This document shows positions 42,726 to 52,174 of a stretch of 64,000 bases of DNA, piece by piece. Numbering within the stretch: the stretch's first letter is position 1; the number at the start of each line of letters is the position of its first letter. This DNA comes from Polyangium fumosum. GTDB taxonomy: Bacteria; Myxococcota_A; Polyangia; Polyangiales; Polyangiaceae. The position numbers and the translations under genes were made by a program. The stretch spans positions 310,001 to 374,000 of the forward strand of contig NZ_SSMQ01000002.1 in the NCBI RefSeq assembly GCF_005144585.1. The letters are read 5' to 3'. Below the pieces are notes generated by a model. It had not been told where the DNA came from. It saw nothing but the letters and a program-made list of their open reading frames with translations, and ran no database searches.

Positions 42726-45700
42726 CCGAGTTCTGCTGGGATGCCGATAAGGCGTTGAGCACTCTGTCGTGATCTCGACGGCGGTGGGCGAGAAGGCCGA
42801 GTTCTGCTGGGATGCCGATAAGGCGTTGAGCACACGTAGGCGCGCACGTCCTCGATCTCGGAGGCCGAGCGCCCGAGTTCTGCTGGGATGCCGATAAGGC
42901 GTTGAGCACGCGCCCGCGACAACGTGTTGCGGCGGATCCACTGCCGAGTTCTGCTGGGATGCCGATAAGGCGTTGAGCACCGGCGTGGGAGGTCGGTGGG
43001 CACGAGCTACGCCTCCGAGTTCTGCTGGGATGCCGATAAGGCGTTGAGCACATCATCGCCGCCGAGGAGATCGACGGGGATGAGGTGGCCCGAGTTCTGC
43101 TGGGATGCCGATAAGGCGTTGAGCACTTTGAAAGCTTGTCCACCACGCGGATCGTGCGGTCCCGAGTTCTGCTGGGATGCCGATAAGGCGTTGAGCACTG
43201 AATACGATTCTGATCCGCATGACGTGTCTCGTCCGAGTTCTGCTGGGATGCCGATAAGGCGTTGAGCACCCAGGCGCGGAGTCCTGCGTATTTGGCGCGG
43301 ATGATGCCGAGTTCTGCTGGGATGCCGATAAGGCGTTGAGCACCTCGGCATCAAGCGCCGTCTTGCGCTCAAGACGCACGCGCCCGAGTTCTGCTGGGAT
43401 GCCGATAAGGCGTTGAGCACCGGGTCGAGCAAGGCGCCGAGGGCCTCGATGCTCGCCGAGTTCTGCTGGGATGCCGATAAGGCGTTGAGCACCTCGCCCA
43501 CGTTCAAACCGCCTTTCTGTGGGCCTTCCGAGTTCTGCTGGGATGCCGATAAGGCGTTGAGCACTTGGGCGAAAAGGGCCCCAACGAGGTGGATGGCGGC
43601 CGAGTTCTGCTGGGATGCCGATAAGGCGTTGAGCACGCGCGATCGAGCGATTCGCGACGAAACAGCCGTCCGCCCGAGTTCTGCTGGGATGCCGATAAGG
43701 CGTTGAGCACCGACTCGTGCGACGCGGAGCTGAGCGCCACGGCGGCCCGAGTTCTGCTGGGATGCCGATAAGGCGTTGAGCACGCTGGAAGGAAGGAAGT
43801 TCCAACGTTGCCGGAGGGCGCGCGCCGAGTTCTGCTGGGATGCCGATAAGGCGTTGAGCACTCCTGCATGTACGAATCGATCGATCCGATCGCGCGGAAC
43901 CGAGTTCTGCTGGGATGCCGATAAGGCGTTGAGCACTTGCCGGCCGGCTGAACCTCCAGCCCGTGAACGGCGCTGCCGAGTTCTGCTGGGATGCCGATAA
44001 GGCGTTGAGCACCTCCTCACGGCGAATCTCCGTCGATCGGGTCAGGGTTCACCGAGTTCTGCTGGGATGCCGATAAGGCGTTGAGCACATCACGGACCCC
44101 GCGTACGAGAGCCTCGAAAAGCACCGGCCGAGTTCTGCTGGGATGCCGATAAGGCGTTGAGCACTAGGGCTCCGCGAAGGGACGGGCGGCATCGGGGACG
44201 GCGCCCGAGTTCTGCTGGGATGCCGATAAGGCGTTGAGCACGGTCCAGCCGGCGGCGCAGATCCTTGTCAGCGGAGCCGTGACCGAGTTCTGCTGGGATG
44301 CCGATAAGGCGTTGAGCACAGCAGCTCCGCCGCGAGGCGGGACTCGTCGGCCGCCGAGTTCTGCTGGGATGCCGATAAGGCGTTGAGCACCCGCGGTGGC
44401 GCGTGGCGCGCTCGCCCTCCTCGGACCGAGTTCTGCTGGGATGCCGATAAGGCGTTGAGCACAGGGCGTCGTTGTACGTCGCGATCCAGTCATCGCTCCG
44501 AGTTCTGCTGGGATGCCGATAAGGCGTTGAGCACACATGATGGAGCGGGTCTACAAGGACGATCCGAAGGCCGAGTTCTGCTGGGATGCCGATAAGGCGT
44601 TGAGCACTCCTGCTGGCCGTTCGTGAAGCCGAGGTCCGCATTCCCCGAGTTCTGCTGGGATGCCGATAAGGCGTTGAGCACGGGCGGCGTGCTCGAGCAT
44701 CCGGCATTCAGCAAAGCCGAGTTCTGCTGGGATGCCGATAAGGCGTTGAGCACACGCGGATCCTGCGCAAGAACGGCAGTCATCGTTCAACACCCGAGTT
44801 CTGCTGGGATGCCGATAAGGCGTTGAGCACCCTCCCAGGTTGTTGTCGACGGCAATCTTGAATGCCGAGTTCTGCTGGGATGCCGATAAGGCGTTGAGCA
44901 CAATATGAACCCGGAGGCGCCGACGAATACGTCAGTTCCCGAGTTCTGCTGGGATGCCGATAAGGCGTTGAGCACGGGTCCGCGCCGCCACCGCCGTTTT
45001 CCTGGCGCTGCCGAGTTCTGCTGGGATGCCGATAAGGCGTTGAGCACTTCGGCGGCTTGTGCGCCAACTCGAAAACGTGCGGACCGAGTTCTGCTGGGAT
45101 GCCGATAAGGCGTTGAGCACGGCAGGGTGCCTGCGCGATGCGCGTCGAACAGCGTCTCCGAGTTCTGCTGGGATGCCGATAAGGCGTTGAGCACGCTTTC
45201 CCAACGCGGTGAGTGGACGGCTGACCTACCCGAGTTCTGCTGGGATGCCGATAAGGCGTTGAGCACGCCCGTGCGCATCGGGCCAAGCCTTGCGAGCACC
45301 GGGCCGAGTTCTGCTGGGATGCCGATAAGGCGTTGAGCACATCGGAATCGCGGTAGCTAGTTCGCTCACGGAGTCCCGAGTTCTGCTGGGATGCCGATAA
45401 GGCGTTGAGCACCTCGCCGCGCTCGTCCCGTGGCGGGTTCGGCCCGGTGCCCGAGTTCTGCTGGGATGCCGATAAGGCGTTGAGCACTCGTTCCCGCTTG
45501 CGGTGACAGTGAGCGCCCAAGCACCGAGTTCTGCTGGGATGCCGATAAGGCGTTGAGCACTGTTACACCGCGTCCTTCTTTTCGTTCGTAACCTCCGAGT
45601 TCTGCTGGGATGCCGATAAGGCGTTGAGCACATGCCCTGAGCCAAGCCTTCTGGACGCACGCCAGCCGAGTTCTGCTGGGATGCCGATAAGGCGTTGAGC

Positions 45701-46444
45701 ACACCGGCGCATTCTCCGGTAGAGCCGATATAGTCTCCGAGTTCTGCTGGGATGCCGATAAGGCGTTGAGCACCGAAGATTGCCGAGGGCGAGCGCTTCG
45801 GCAAACCCACCGAGTTCTGCTGGGATGCCGATAAGGCGTTGAGCACGTGACGGTTGCAGACATCAGGGCGGCGGCAGAGCGGTGCGACCGAGTTCTGCTG
45901 GGATGCCGATAAGGCGTTGAGCACAGCCCCACGGTGCCCCACGTGAGAATCGACGCGTGCCCGAGTTCTGCTGGGATGCCGATAAGGCGTTGAGCACCTC
46001 AAGGCGCGGTGCTCGGACTGGCTCTGCGGCGAGGTCTCCGAGTTCTGCTGGGATGCCGATAAGGCGTTGAGCACCAAGGTCGAGTGGACCCCCAAGGGCG
46101 AGGAGGTACGCAACCGAGTTCTGCTGGGATGCCGATAAGGCGTTGAGCACGTGGCGGCCGTCGTTCTGGCGGTACGTGCGCGAGCAGCCGAGTTCTGCTG
46201 GGATGCCGATAAGGCGTTGAGCACTCGAGGAGCTCGATGAGGTTGACGAAGCGCTCGCCCGAGTTCTGCTGGGATGCCGATAAGGCGTTGAGCACACGTC
46301 GAGCCGACGCAGCGCGAGCAGCTCCTGCGCGCCGAGTTCTGCTGGGATGCCGATAAGGCGTTGAGCACCCGCGGTGAGCGCGTGATGGTCCTTCGCCGTG
46401 ACCGTGCCCGAGTTCTGCTGGGATGCCGATAAGGCGTTGAGCAG
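42726..46444 (+). CRISPR. CRISPR array, about 51 repeats of 37 bp
   Basis: By eye I count 51 near-identical repeats and 50 unique spacers (34-40 bp, mean about 36.6). The repeat begins CCGAGTTCTGCTGGG, has a stem ATGCC / GGCGT around the loop GATAA, and ends TTGAGCAC. In the plus orientation the stem leaves exactly eight 3' bases, the length of the usual type I crRNA handle. The first repeat is perfect and the last (46408-46444) ends G instead of C, as expected at the old distal end. Both points favour transcription from the cas2 side. Frames that read through the array are artefacts of the repeat period. No spacer was matched to a source. Confidence 0.97.
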
Positions 46445-46476
46445 GAGCAATTATATCTAATTTTGTCCTGCTCCTG
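46439..46476. other. Inverted repeat at the distal array end
   Basis: GAGCAGGA (46439-46446) and TCCTGCTC (46466-46473) flank an AT-rich loop of 19 bases. A second register, CAGGAGCA with TGCTCCTG, pairs equally well. The left arm merges with the end of the last repeat. It may act as a terminator for the array transcript. A TATAAT on the minus strand (46450-46455) is the alternative reading as a promoter. Confidence 0.45.
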
Positions 46477-46516
46477 GGCCGAGAAAAATCAGGCAGCCCA
46501 GACGCGATCGGATTCC

Positions 46517-47398
46517 CTACCCCCGCTTCCGCCGCCGCAACAGCCCTTCCTGCGCGGTGGACGCCACGAGCCGACCATCCCGCGAGAACACGCTGCCCCG
46601 CACGAGCCCACGCGCCCCCGACGCCGACGGGCTGTGGATCACGTGCAAGAGCCAGTCATCCATCCGGAAAGGCCGGTGGAACCACATCACGTGATCGATG
46701 CTGGCGACCTGCATCGAGAAATCGAACCACGTGACGCCGTGGGGGCGCAGCGCGGTGGTGACGAACGCGTGGTCCGACGCGTATGCGAGCAAGTACCGGT
46801 GCAGCGCCGGATCGTCGGGCAGGGCGCCGGCCGCGCGGATCCAGATGGCCTCGTGGGCCTCTTTTTTCTCCGGATGAAAGGGATCGATCGGGCTCACGTG
46901 GCGAATCTCGATCGGCTGCTCGGCGACGGCGCGGGTGCGGAAAGGCTCGGGGATCTTGTGCGCCAGGCGGCTCCAGATCTCGCGCTGGCTCGAAAGCCCG
47001 TCCGGGCCAGGGACGCTCTCCATGCTGTCCGCGTGGTCCAATCCCTCCTCTTCGACCTGGAAAGAGGCGGACATGTTGAAGATGGGCTGGCCATTCTGGA
47101 TGGCCACCACGCGGCGGGTCGTGAAGCTCTGTCCGTCGCGGATGCGATCGACGTCGTAGACGATCGGCTTGCGCGCGTCGCCGGGGCGGAGGAAATACGC
47201 GTGGAGCGAATGGACCTGGCGCTCGGGGGGCACGGTCTGCGCGGCGGCCGAGAGCGCCTGGCCGAGCACCTGACCGCCAAAGACCTGGCCCCAGCCGAGG
47301 TCCTGGCTCTGGCCCCGGAACAGGTTGGTTTCAATCCTCTCCAGCGAGAGCAGCTCGATCAGCTCCGTCAGCACGCGGGTCATGGTGCTGTGCGTCAT
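46517..47398 (-). CDS. tesB: Acyl-CoA thioesterase II (TesB family)
   Basis: A 293-aa double hot-dog thioesterase. It has RGQSQDLGWGQVFGGQVLGQ near 28-47, VHSLHAYFLRPGDARKPIVY near 62, and a second hot-dog half with ASIDHVMWFHRPFRMDDWLL (catalytic Asp region) near 230. TesB hydrolyses medium and long acyl-CoAs. The start could be ATG 47398 or 47383; neither has a strong ribosome site. The gene lies just beyond the CRISPR array on the minus strand and marks the return to ordinary chromosomal genes. Confidence 0.92.
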   Translation of the reverse strand: MTHSTMTRVLTELIELLSLERIETNLFRGQSQDLGWGQVFGGQVLGQALSAAAQTVPPERQVHSLHAYFLRPGDARKPIVYDVDRIRDGQSFTTRRVVAIQNGQPIFNMSASFQVEEEGLDHADSMESVPGPDGLSSQREIWSRLAHKIPEPFRTRAVAEQPIEIRHVSPIDPFHPEKKEAHEAIWIRAAGALPDDPALHRYLLAYASDHAFVTTALRPHGVTWFDFSMQVASIDHVMWFHRPFRMDDWLLHVIHSPSASGARGLVRGSVFSRDGRLVASTAQEGLLRRRKRG

Positions 47399-47487
47399 AG
47401 TGGACGCCCGGCCCGGCCGGCAAGAGAGCGAGGCTCCAGGGAGCGTGAAAAGTTTGGGGAACGTTTCCGGGGTGGAACGGGAACCCG

Positions 47488-48318
47488 TCAATCATGCGAC
47501 GGTAGGACGCTGCCCTCCCCGAACACCTTGAGGCTCCCGATCCGGTCCACGTAAATCGCCACGTCCTGCCCCGTCCCCCACTGGACCCGCAAGAACGGCC
47601 ACGCATAGGCCCGGACCACGTGGCGCACCACGCTCGCGCCGGCACCGATCGCCGCGAGGCCCGCGAGCCCTTTGTCGATCGTGTCTGCGAAATCATGGCC
47701 GTGGAAGTCGGGCCGAACGAGACGCTCGCCGCCGCGATAGGCCGAGCCGACGACGCGGCCCGTGAGGTCGTGGCAGCGCAGCTCCTCCGGTAACGCCTGC
47801 TGGAACTGGATGTCTTGCTCCATGCGGCTCTCCAGCCCGAAGAGCGCCGGCACCGCCGTGATGTACGTGGGCATGTAGGCCTCGCTCAAGAAGGCCGGCG
47901 CGTCCGTGTAATAGCGGAGCCGCACCCGGTTCGACTTCGCCGTGCCGCCGCACGTCGGGCACGGGATGTATCCATTGGCGCACGAGCAGGGCGACAGGAA
48001 GATCGTACCCCTGCCCTCGCAGACACGGCAGGTCCGTTTGCCCGGCGTCGCCGCGCATGCCGTGCACGGGCCGCCGCCGAGGTCCGCGTCGAGCCGTACA
48101 TGGTGGCGCACCTCGAGATCGTCCGGCACCGAGGGCTCGCCGCGCTCGAGCGTCGTAAGCGCGCCCTCCACGTCCTCCGCCCAGCTCGTGCGCCGGATCA
48201 ACGCCGCGTGCACGACCAGCATCGCGAGCCGCTCCACCAAGACCGGCTCCCCTGCCGGCAACGGTAGCCGCGCACGCGCCGTGTCGAGTGTCGGGAAATA
48301 CGATTCGAGCGATGACAT
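47488..48318 (-). CDS. Protein with CXXCXGXG-type zinc-binding motifs
   Basis: A 276-aa protein, not assigned to a known family. Around residues 85-130 it has a DnaJ-like cluster: CTACAATPGKRTCRVCEGRG, then CSCANGYIPCPTCGG, enough cysteines for two zinc sites. The rest is helical at the N-terminus and hydrophobic near the C-terminus (VRAYAWPFLRVQWG). There is no J-domain. Start ATG 48318; no clear ribosome site. It stands 89 bp upstream of tesB on the same strand and is divergent from the TIG-repeat gene. A chaperone-like or RNA-binding role is possible but unsupported. Confidence 0.6.
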   Translation of the reverse strand: MSSLESYFPTLDTARARLPLPAGEPVLVERLAMLVVHAALIRRTSWAEDVEGALTTLERGEPSVPDDLEVRHHVRLDADLGGGPCTACAATPGKRTCRVCEGRGTIFLSPCSCANGYIPCPTCGGTAKSNRVRLRYYTDAPAFLSEAYMPTYITAVPALFGLESRMEQDIQFQQALPEELRCHDLTGRVVGSAYRGGERLVRPDFHGHDFADTIDKGLAGLAAIGAGASVVRHVVRAYAWPFLRVQWGTGQDVAIYVDRIGSLKVFGEGSVLPSHD

Positions 48319-48418
48319 GTCCCGGAGGAGGCCAGCCTTGTCGCGCGCCGTCAAGGGAAGAGCCTCCCATGCCCCCGCGGCTCTGTTACCATGCGCGGCG
48401 GAAGGGCATTCGGGTGTG

Positions 48419-50689
48419 ATGATGGCAACGTTCGGGCTCGGCAAGATCGTCCTCTACGCAGCGGACCCCGAAGCCGTGAGCGCGTTTTATGCGCGCGCCG
48501 CGGGGCTCTCGTTTGATCGGGTGGAGGGGACACGGCGCTACGAGTCGATGAGCACGGGCGGGACGTCGCTCGTCATTGATCTCGCGCTCGAACCCCTCGC
48601 GCGAGGCCGCAGGGAATGCGCGCTCTCGCTGCGCGTGCCGAACCTCCAGGCCGTCGCGTCGAGCCTGCGCGAGGACGGCATCGACGTGGGACCGATCCTC
48701 GAAAGGCCCTCGGGCGTCTTCGCGTCGCTCAAGGATCCGGACGGCCGGGACGTCGAGCTGTGGGAGCCCCGCGCCAAACCCGTGAGCGTCGCGCCGCCGC
48801 CGCTGGTGGACAAACCCGCCCTCGACGCGCCCCCGCTCCCGCCCGCGCCGGTGCCGCTGCCGCCCGATCTGCCGGCGTTGGTCGACAAACCGGCGCCCGT
48901 GGAGCCGCCCGTGATTGTCGACAAACCCGCGATCGTCGAGCCGCCTGCCCTCGTGGACAAGCCGCCGGTGCGCCTGGAGATGCATTCGGCGCTCGACCTC
49001 GATAAGGAGGCCGCGGCAGCGACCGAGAGCGCGACGAAAGCCGAAGGCGAAGGCGCCGCGGCCGAGGAGAAGCGCGGGACCGAGCCGCCTCCGCCGCCGC
49101 CGATGATGGGCGCGCCGGGGCCGGTGGTCACGGCGGCGCGGCCGGCGAAGATCTCGACCCAAGGCGGCACGAAGATCTCGCTTTACGGCGCGAACTTCGC
49201 CGACGGCTGCCGCGTGCTCGTCGACGGCGACGATTGTACGAACCCGAAACGGCTCGACGATTTCACGCTGGAGATCGAGGCGCCGCCGCACGCGCCGGGG
49301 TCGGTCGAGATCGTGATCGAGAACCCCGACGGGCAGCGCTCCGTCATTCAGATCGTCTATGATGAGGGGCCGTCGATCGAGCGCTTCTCCCCGCTCGAAG
49401 GCTCGCCGCGCGGCGGCACCGAGGTCGTGGTCGAAGGCCGCAACTTCGAGGAGGGCTGCCGCGTCACGTTCTTCGGAAACCGCGCGCCCGAGGTCGTCTT
49501 TGAAAGCCCCTCGCGCATCCGGTTCGTGACGCCGCCGCAGGAGCAGCTCTTCCACGGCGAGCTGCGCGTGACGAACCCCGACGGCCTCTCCGCGCTCGCG
49601 GCCGAACTCTTCACCTATCGGCTGGCGACGCCGTACGCGCGCGAGGTCTCGCCCGCGTCGGGCCTCGTCGGCGGCTCGAAGCGCGTCGCCGTGACGGGCG
49701 TCGATTTCCATCCGCAATGCGTGGCGCGGCTCGGCGGCAAGCAGGCCACCGTCACGTTCCGCAGCGCCGAGTCGCTGGAGCTCGTGACGCCGCGGGCGAA
49801 CGAGCCGGGCCTGGTGGACCTCGAAATCGAAAACCCCGACGGGCAAATCACCAAGCTCGAAGGCGCCTTCACGTACGAGGCGGAGCCCACGCCGCCGCTG
49901 CTCGTCGAGGTGCGCCCCGACCGCGGCTATTGCGCGGGCGGGCAGACGATCCGGCTCGCCGGCGACAATTTCGAGGCGGATACGGTGGTGCGCATCGGCG
50001 AGGTGCGGGCCATTTCGCGGACGCGCTCGCGGCACGAGATCGAGGTGGAGCTGCCGCAAAGGACGCAGCCGGGCCTCGTCGCGATCGAGCTCGTCGACAG
50101 GTTCGGCATCGTCGTGCGCCGCGAGGATGCCTTCACGTACGAGTCACGCCCGGCGCCGCGCGTCGACGGCGTCACGCCGCGCAATGGCCCCATGGTCGGC
50201 GGGACGCGCATCGTCCTCGAAGGCGACTTTTTCGATGAGCACGTGTTCGTGCGGATCGGCGGGCAAGCGCCGAAGCGCGCCGTCGTCCGCTCGGCCACGA
50301 TGATCGAAGCCGTGACGCCGCCGTCGCGCATGTCGGGGTTCGTCGACATCGAGGTCGGCCGCGGCGACGCGGGCAACACGGTCGTGAAGAATGCGTTCCG
50401 CTACGACCCCTCGCCCGCCCCCGCGATCGACTCCGTCGCGCCGAACAAAGGCTCGGTCGAGGGCGGCACGGAGGTCAGCATCGAAGGGAAAAACTTCGTC
50501 GCCGAGTCGGCCGTGCTCTTCGGCGGCAAGCCTGCCCAGCGCGTCAAGTTCGTCTCGGCCTCGACGCTCGAAGTCAAGACGCCGCCGGGCAAGAACGGCG
50601 AGATGGTCGACGTCGTCGTGCGCAATCCCGACGGCAAAGAGGCCACCACGAAGCGCGCGTTCCTGTACGACGCGCGTTATCGTTCCTGA
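48419..50689 (+). CDS. VOC-domain protein fused to six IPT/TIG repeats
   Basis: A 756-aa protein. Residues 1-120 form a vicinal-oxygen-chelate (glyoxalase-like) domain: LGKIVLYAADPEAVSAFYAR, then SVFASLKDPDGRDVELWEP-like end (SGVFASLKDPDGRDVELW). A Pro-rich linker repeats VDKPA (about 125-185). Six IPT/TIG domains follow, each with a GGT(E/R)(V/I) strand and GxxF turn (for example SPRGGTEVVVEGRNFEEG, SVEGGTEVSIEGKNFVAE). No signal peptide is seen, although TIG domains are usually extracellular. The start at 48419 (MMATFGLG) is the first ATG of the VOC domain. The ligand is unknown. Convergent with the next gene. Confidence 0.75.
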   Translation: MMATFGLGKIVLYAADPEAVSAFYARAAGLSFDRVEGTRRYESMSTGGTSLVIDLALEPLARGRRECALSLRVPNLQAVASSLREDGIDVGPILERPSGVFASLKDPDGRDVELWEPRAKPVSVAPPPLVDKPALDAPPLPPAPVPLPPDLPALVDKPAPVEPPVIVDKPAIVEPPALVDKPPVRLEMHSALDLDKEAAAATESATKAEGEGAAAEEKRGTEPPPPPPMMGAPGPVVTAARPAKISTQGGTKISLYGANFADGCRVLVDGDDCTNPKRLDDFTLEIEAPPHAPGSVEIVIENPDGQRSVIQIVYDEGPSIERFSPLEGSPRGGTEVVVEGRNFEEGCRVTFFGNRAPEVVFESPSRIRFVTPPQEQLFHGELRVTNPDGLSALAAELFTYRLATPYAREVSPASGLVGGSKRVAVTGVDFHPQCVARLGGKQATVTFRSAESLELVTPRANEPGLVDLEIENPDGQITKLEGAFTYEAEPTPPLLVEVRPDRGYCAGGQTIRLAGDNFEADTVVRIGEVRAISRTRSRHEIEVELPQRTQPGLVAIELVDRFGIVVRREDAFTYESRPAPRVDGVTPRNGPMVGGTRIVLEGDFFDEHVFVRIGGQAPKRAVVRSATMIEAVTPPSRMSGFVDIEVGRGDAGNTVVKNAFRYDPSPAPAIDSVAPNKGSVEGGTEVSIEGKNFVAESAVLFGGKPAQRVKFVSASTLEVKTPPGKNGEMVDVVVRNPDGKEATTKRAFLYDARYRS

Positions 50690-50697
50690 TGCCCGGG

Positions 50698-50715
50698 AGG
50701 CGCCTCAAGGCGCCT
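50698..50715. terminator. Hairpin between convergent genes
   Basis: Two copies of AGGCGCCT separated by CA form a strong 8-bp hairpin. It sits between the stop of the TIG protein gene and the end of the minus-strand lipoprotein gene, overlapping the latter's last codons. No T-run follows, so intrinsic termination is uncertain. Confidence 0.35.
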
Positions 50716-52009
50716 TCGTGACCGCCCACTCCTTCACGATCCCGATCTTGTCCGCCGGGAGCTTCTTCTCGTAGTTCGGCGGCGGCATCGATCGTTCGTC
50801 GGCCACGCGCGCGATCACGCGGTCGACGAGGCCGAGCACGACGTCGTAGTTCTCGAAATCGATCTTCGGCGCGCCGCGCGTCCCCGACGCGTGACAATCG
50901 GCGCAATACTCGCGCATGATGGGCTTGACGTCCGTGAGAAAGGAGAGCGGCGTGCCGAGCGCGAGCTTCTGCGTCGTCTTCCCCTCGCCCGTCCACACGT
51001 CACCGATCTTGTCGACGGCGAGCGAGCGCGGCGCCTCGGCCGGCCCGAGCGTCGCCACGATCTCCGGCACCTCGCCCGCGCGCACGCGGAGGACCCAATC
51101 CCCCGCGAGCGCGTACAAGCGCTGCTTGCTCGCGTCGAGCGCGAACGCGTCGATCCCCGTCGCAGACCCGCCCTCGGCGGCGAGCGGATACAGCGAATAC
51201 TCGCCGCTCGGCGAGCGCTCGACGAGCCCCGCGTCCGAGGCGAAATAGACAAGCGAGCCGTCCTCGCACGCGAGGCTGCCGCACGCCATGGCCTGGACGA
51301 ACCCGACGTCGAAGACGAGCGGATACGCCTTGCCGCTCGCCTTGTCAATCTCGTACACGCGTTCGCCATACGCCAGATACACGCGCTCCTTCTGCGCGAG
51401 GACGGCCGTGGGCCGGCCCGCCTCGCCCTCGACGGTCCACGCCACGAGCGCGCCGCCGCCGAGCTCGTAAGCGCCTTGTTCCGTGCGAATCGCGAGGTGC
51501 GTCTCGGCCGTGCCGTCACCGTCGTCGTCCGCCACGCGCGCGCGCATCGCCTGAATGCCGAGCGGCGCGAGCTCCGCGGCGCCGAGCGATCGCTGGAGCA
51601 CGCCGCCCGGCGTGAAAAACACGCCGGCCTCGGCCGCGACGAGCACGCCGCTTTCATACCCGACCATCGCGCGCACGGCGCCGGTCTCGCTCGGCAAATC
51701 GGGCGCGTCGCCGACGATGGGCAGGAGCGTCGGGCCCGACGCCGCGAGCTCGTAAACGCCCGTCGTCGTGCCCACGGTGACGAGCGCGCCCTGGCTGCCC
51801 ATCGCGGTCGAGTATCCCTCGATCGTGAACGTGGCGCTCTCGGGTTCGTTGTTCGATGTCGTGGGCGCGCCGTAGACGACGGCGAGCTCGGGCGGGCCGC
51901 CGCTCCCGCCGCCGCTCGGGCCGGCATTCGTGGGAGGTGCCTCGCCGCAAGCCGCCGTTGTGATCACGGAGAGCATCGCGACGAGATGCAGGAGGTGCCT
52001 ACGCGGCAT
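50705..52009 (-). CDS. Lipoprotein with C-terminal cytochrome c CxxCH motif
   Basis: A 434-aa lipoprotein: lipobox TAAC within VITTAACGE near residue 21, then a Gly-rich linker. The middle (about 60-360) reads like a beta-propeller of short repeated strands (GVYELAASGP, VYEIDKASGKAYPL, RLYALAGDWVLRV). Near 373 a single heme site YCADCHASGT occurs in the stretch FLTDVKPIMREYCADCHA, as in planctomycete-type cytochrome modules. It lies divergent from a plus-strand operon whose first gene has another CxxCH motif, so the two may act together in an envelope redox process. Start ATG 52009 has only a weak GAAGA site. Confidence 0.7.
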   Translation of the reverse strand: MPRRHLLHLVAMLSVITTAACGEAPPTNAGPSGGGSGGPPELAVVYGAPTTSNNEPESATFTIEGYSTAMGSQGALVTVGTTTGVYELAASGPTLLPIVGDAPDLPSETGAVRAMVGYESGVLVAAEAGVFFTPGGVLQRSLGAAELAPLGIQAMRARVADDDGDGTAETHLAIRTEQGAYELGGGALVAWTVEGEAGRPTAVLAQKERVYLAYGERVYEIDKASGKAYPLVFDVGFVQAMACGSLACEDGSLVYFASDAGLVERSPSGEYSLYPLAAEGGSATGIDAFALDASKQRLYALAGDWVLRVRAGEVPEIVATLGPAEAPRSLAVDKIGDVWTGEGKTTQKLALGTPLSFLTDVKPIMREYCADCHASGTRGAPKIDFENYDVVLGLVDRVIARVADERSMPPPNYEKKLPADKIGIVKEWAVTKAP

Positions 52010-52174
52010 TCTTCGATGGGACTGTAGATTGAGGGAGTCGAGCACGGCCTGGCAGGGTAACAAATTTCGTCCCCACGCCCAAGAGATGGTTGACGAAGCG
52101 TTATGGCTCGGTTCCACTGGAGTCTGGTCCGCTGCGCCCGCGGTGCCCCCCTTAGACCCCGAGCCGTACCCCCC

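Noticed and set aside
42475..46450. Long open frames across the CRISPR array encoding repeats such as LNALSASQQNS or QRLIGIPAELG
   Set aside because: They are created by the stop-free 37-bp repeat in several frames; no ribosome sites, and the spacers give random residues.
46445..46480. AT-rich stretch with TATAAT on the minus strand, taken as a leader for a right-to-left array
   Set aside because: The repeat stem-loop leaves the usual 8-nt handle only in the plus orientation, and the altered repeat lies at this end, so I kept it as an alternative reading rather than the main one.
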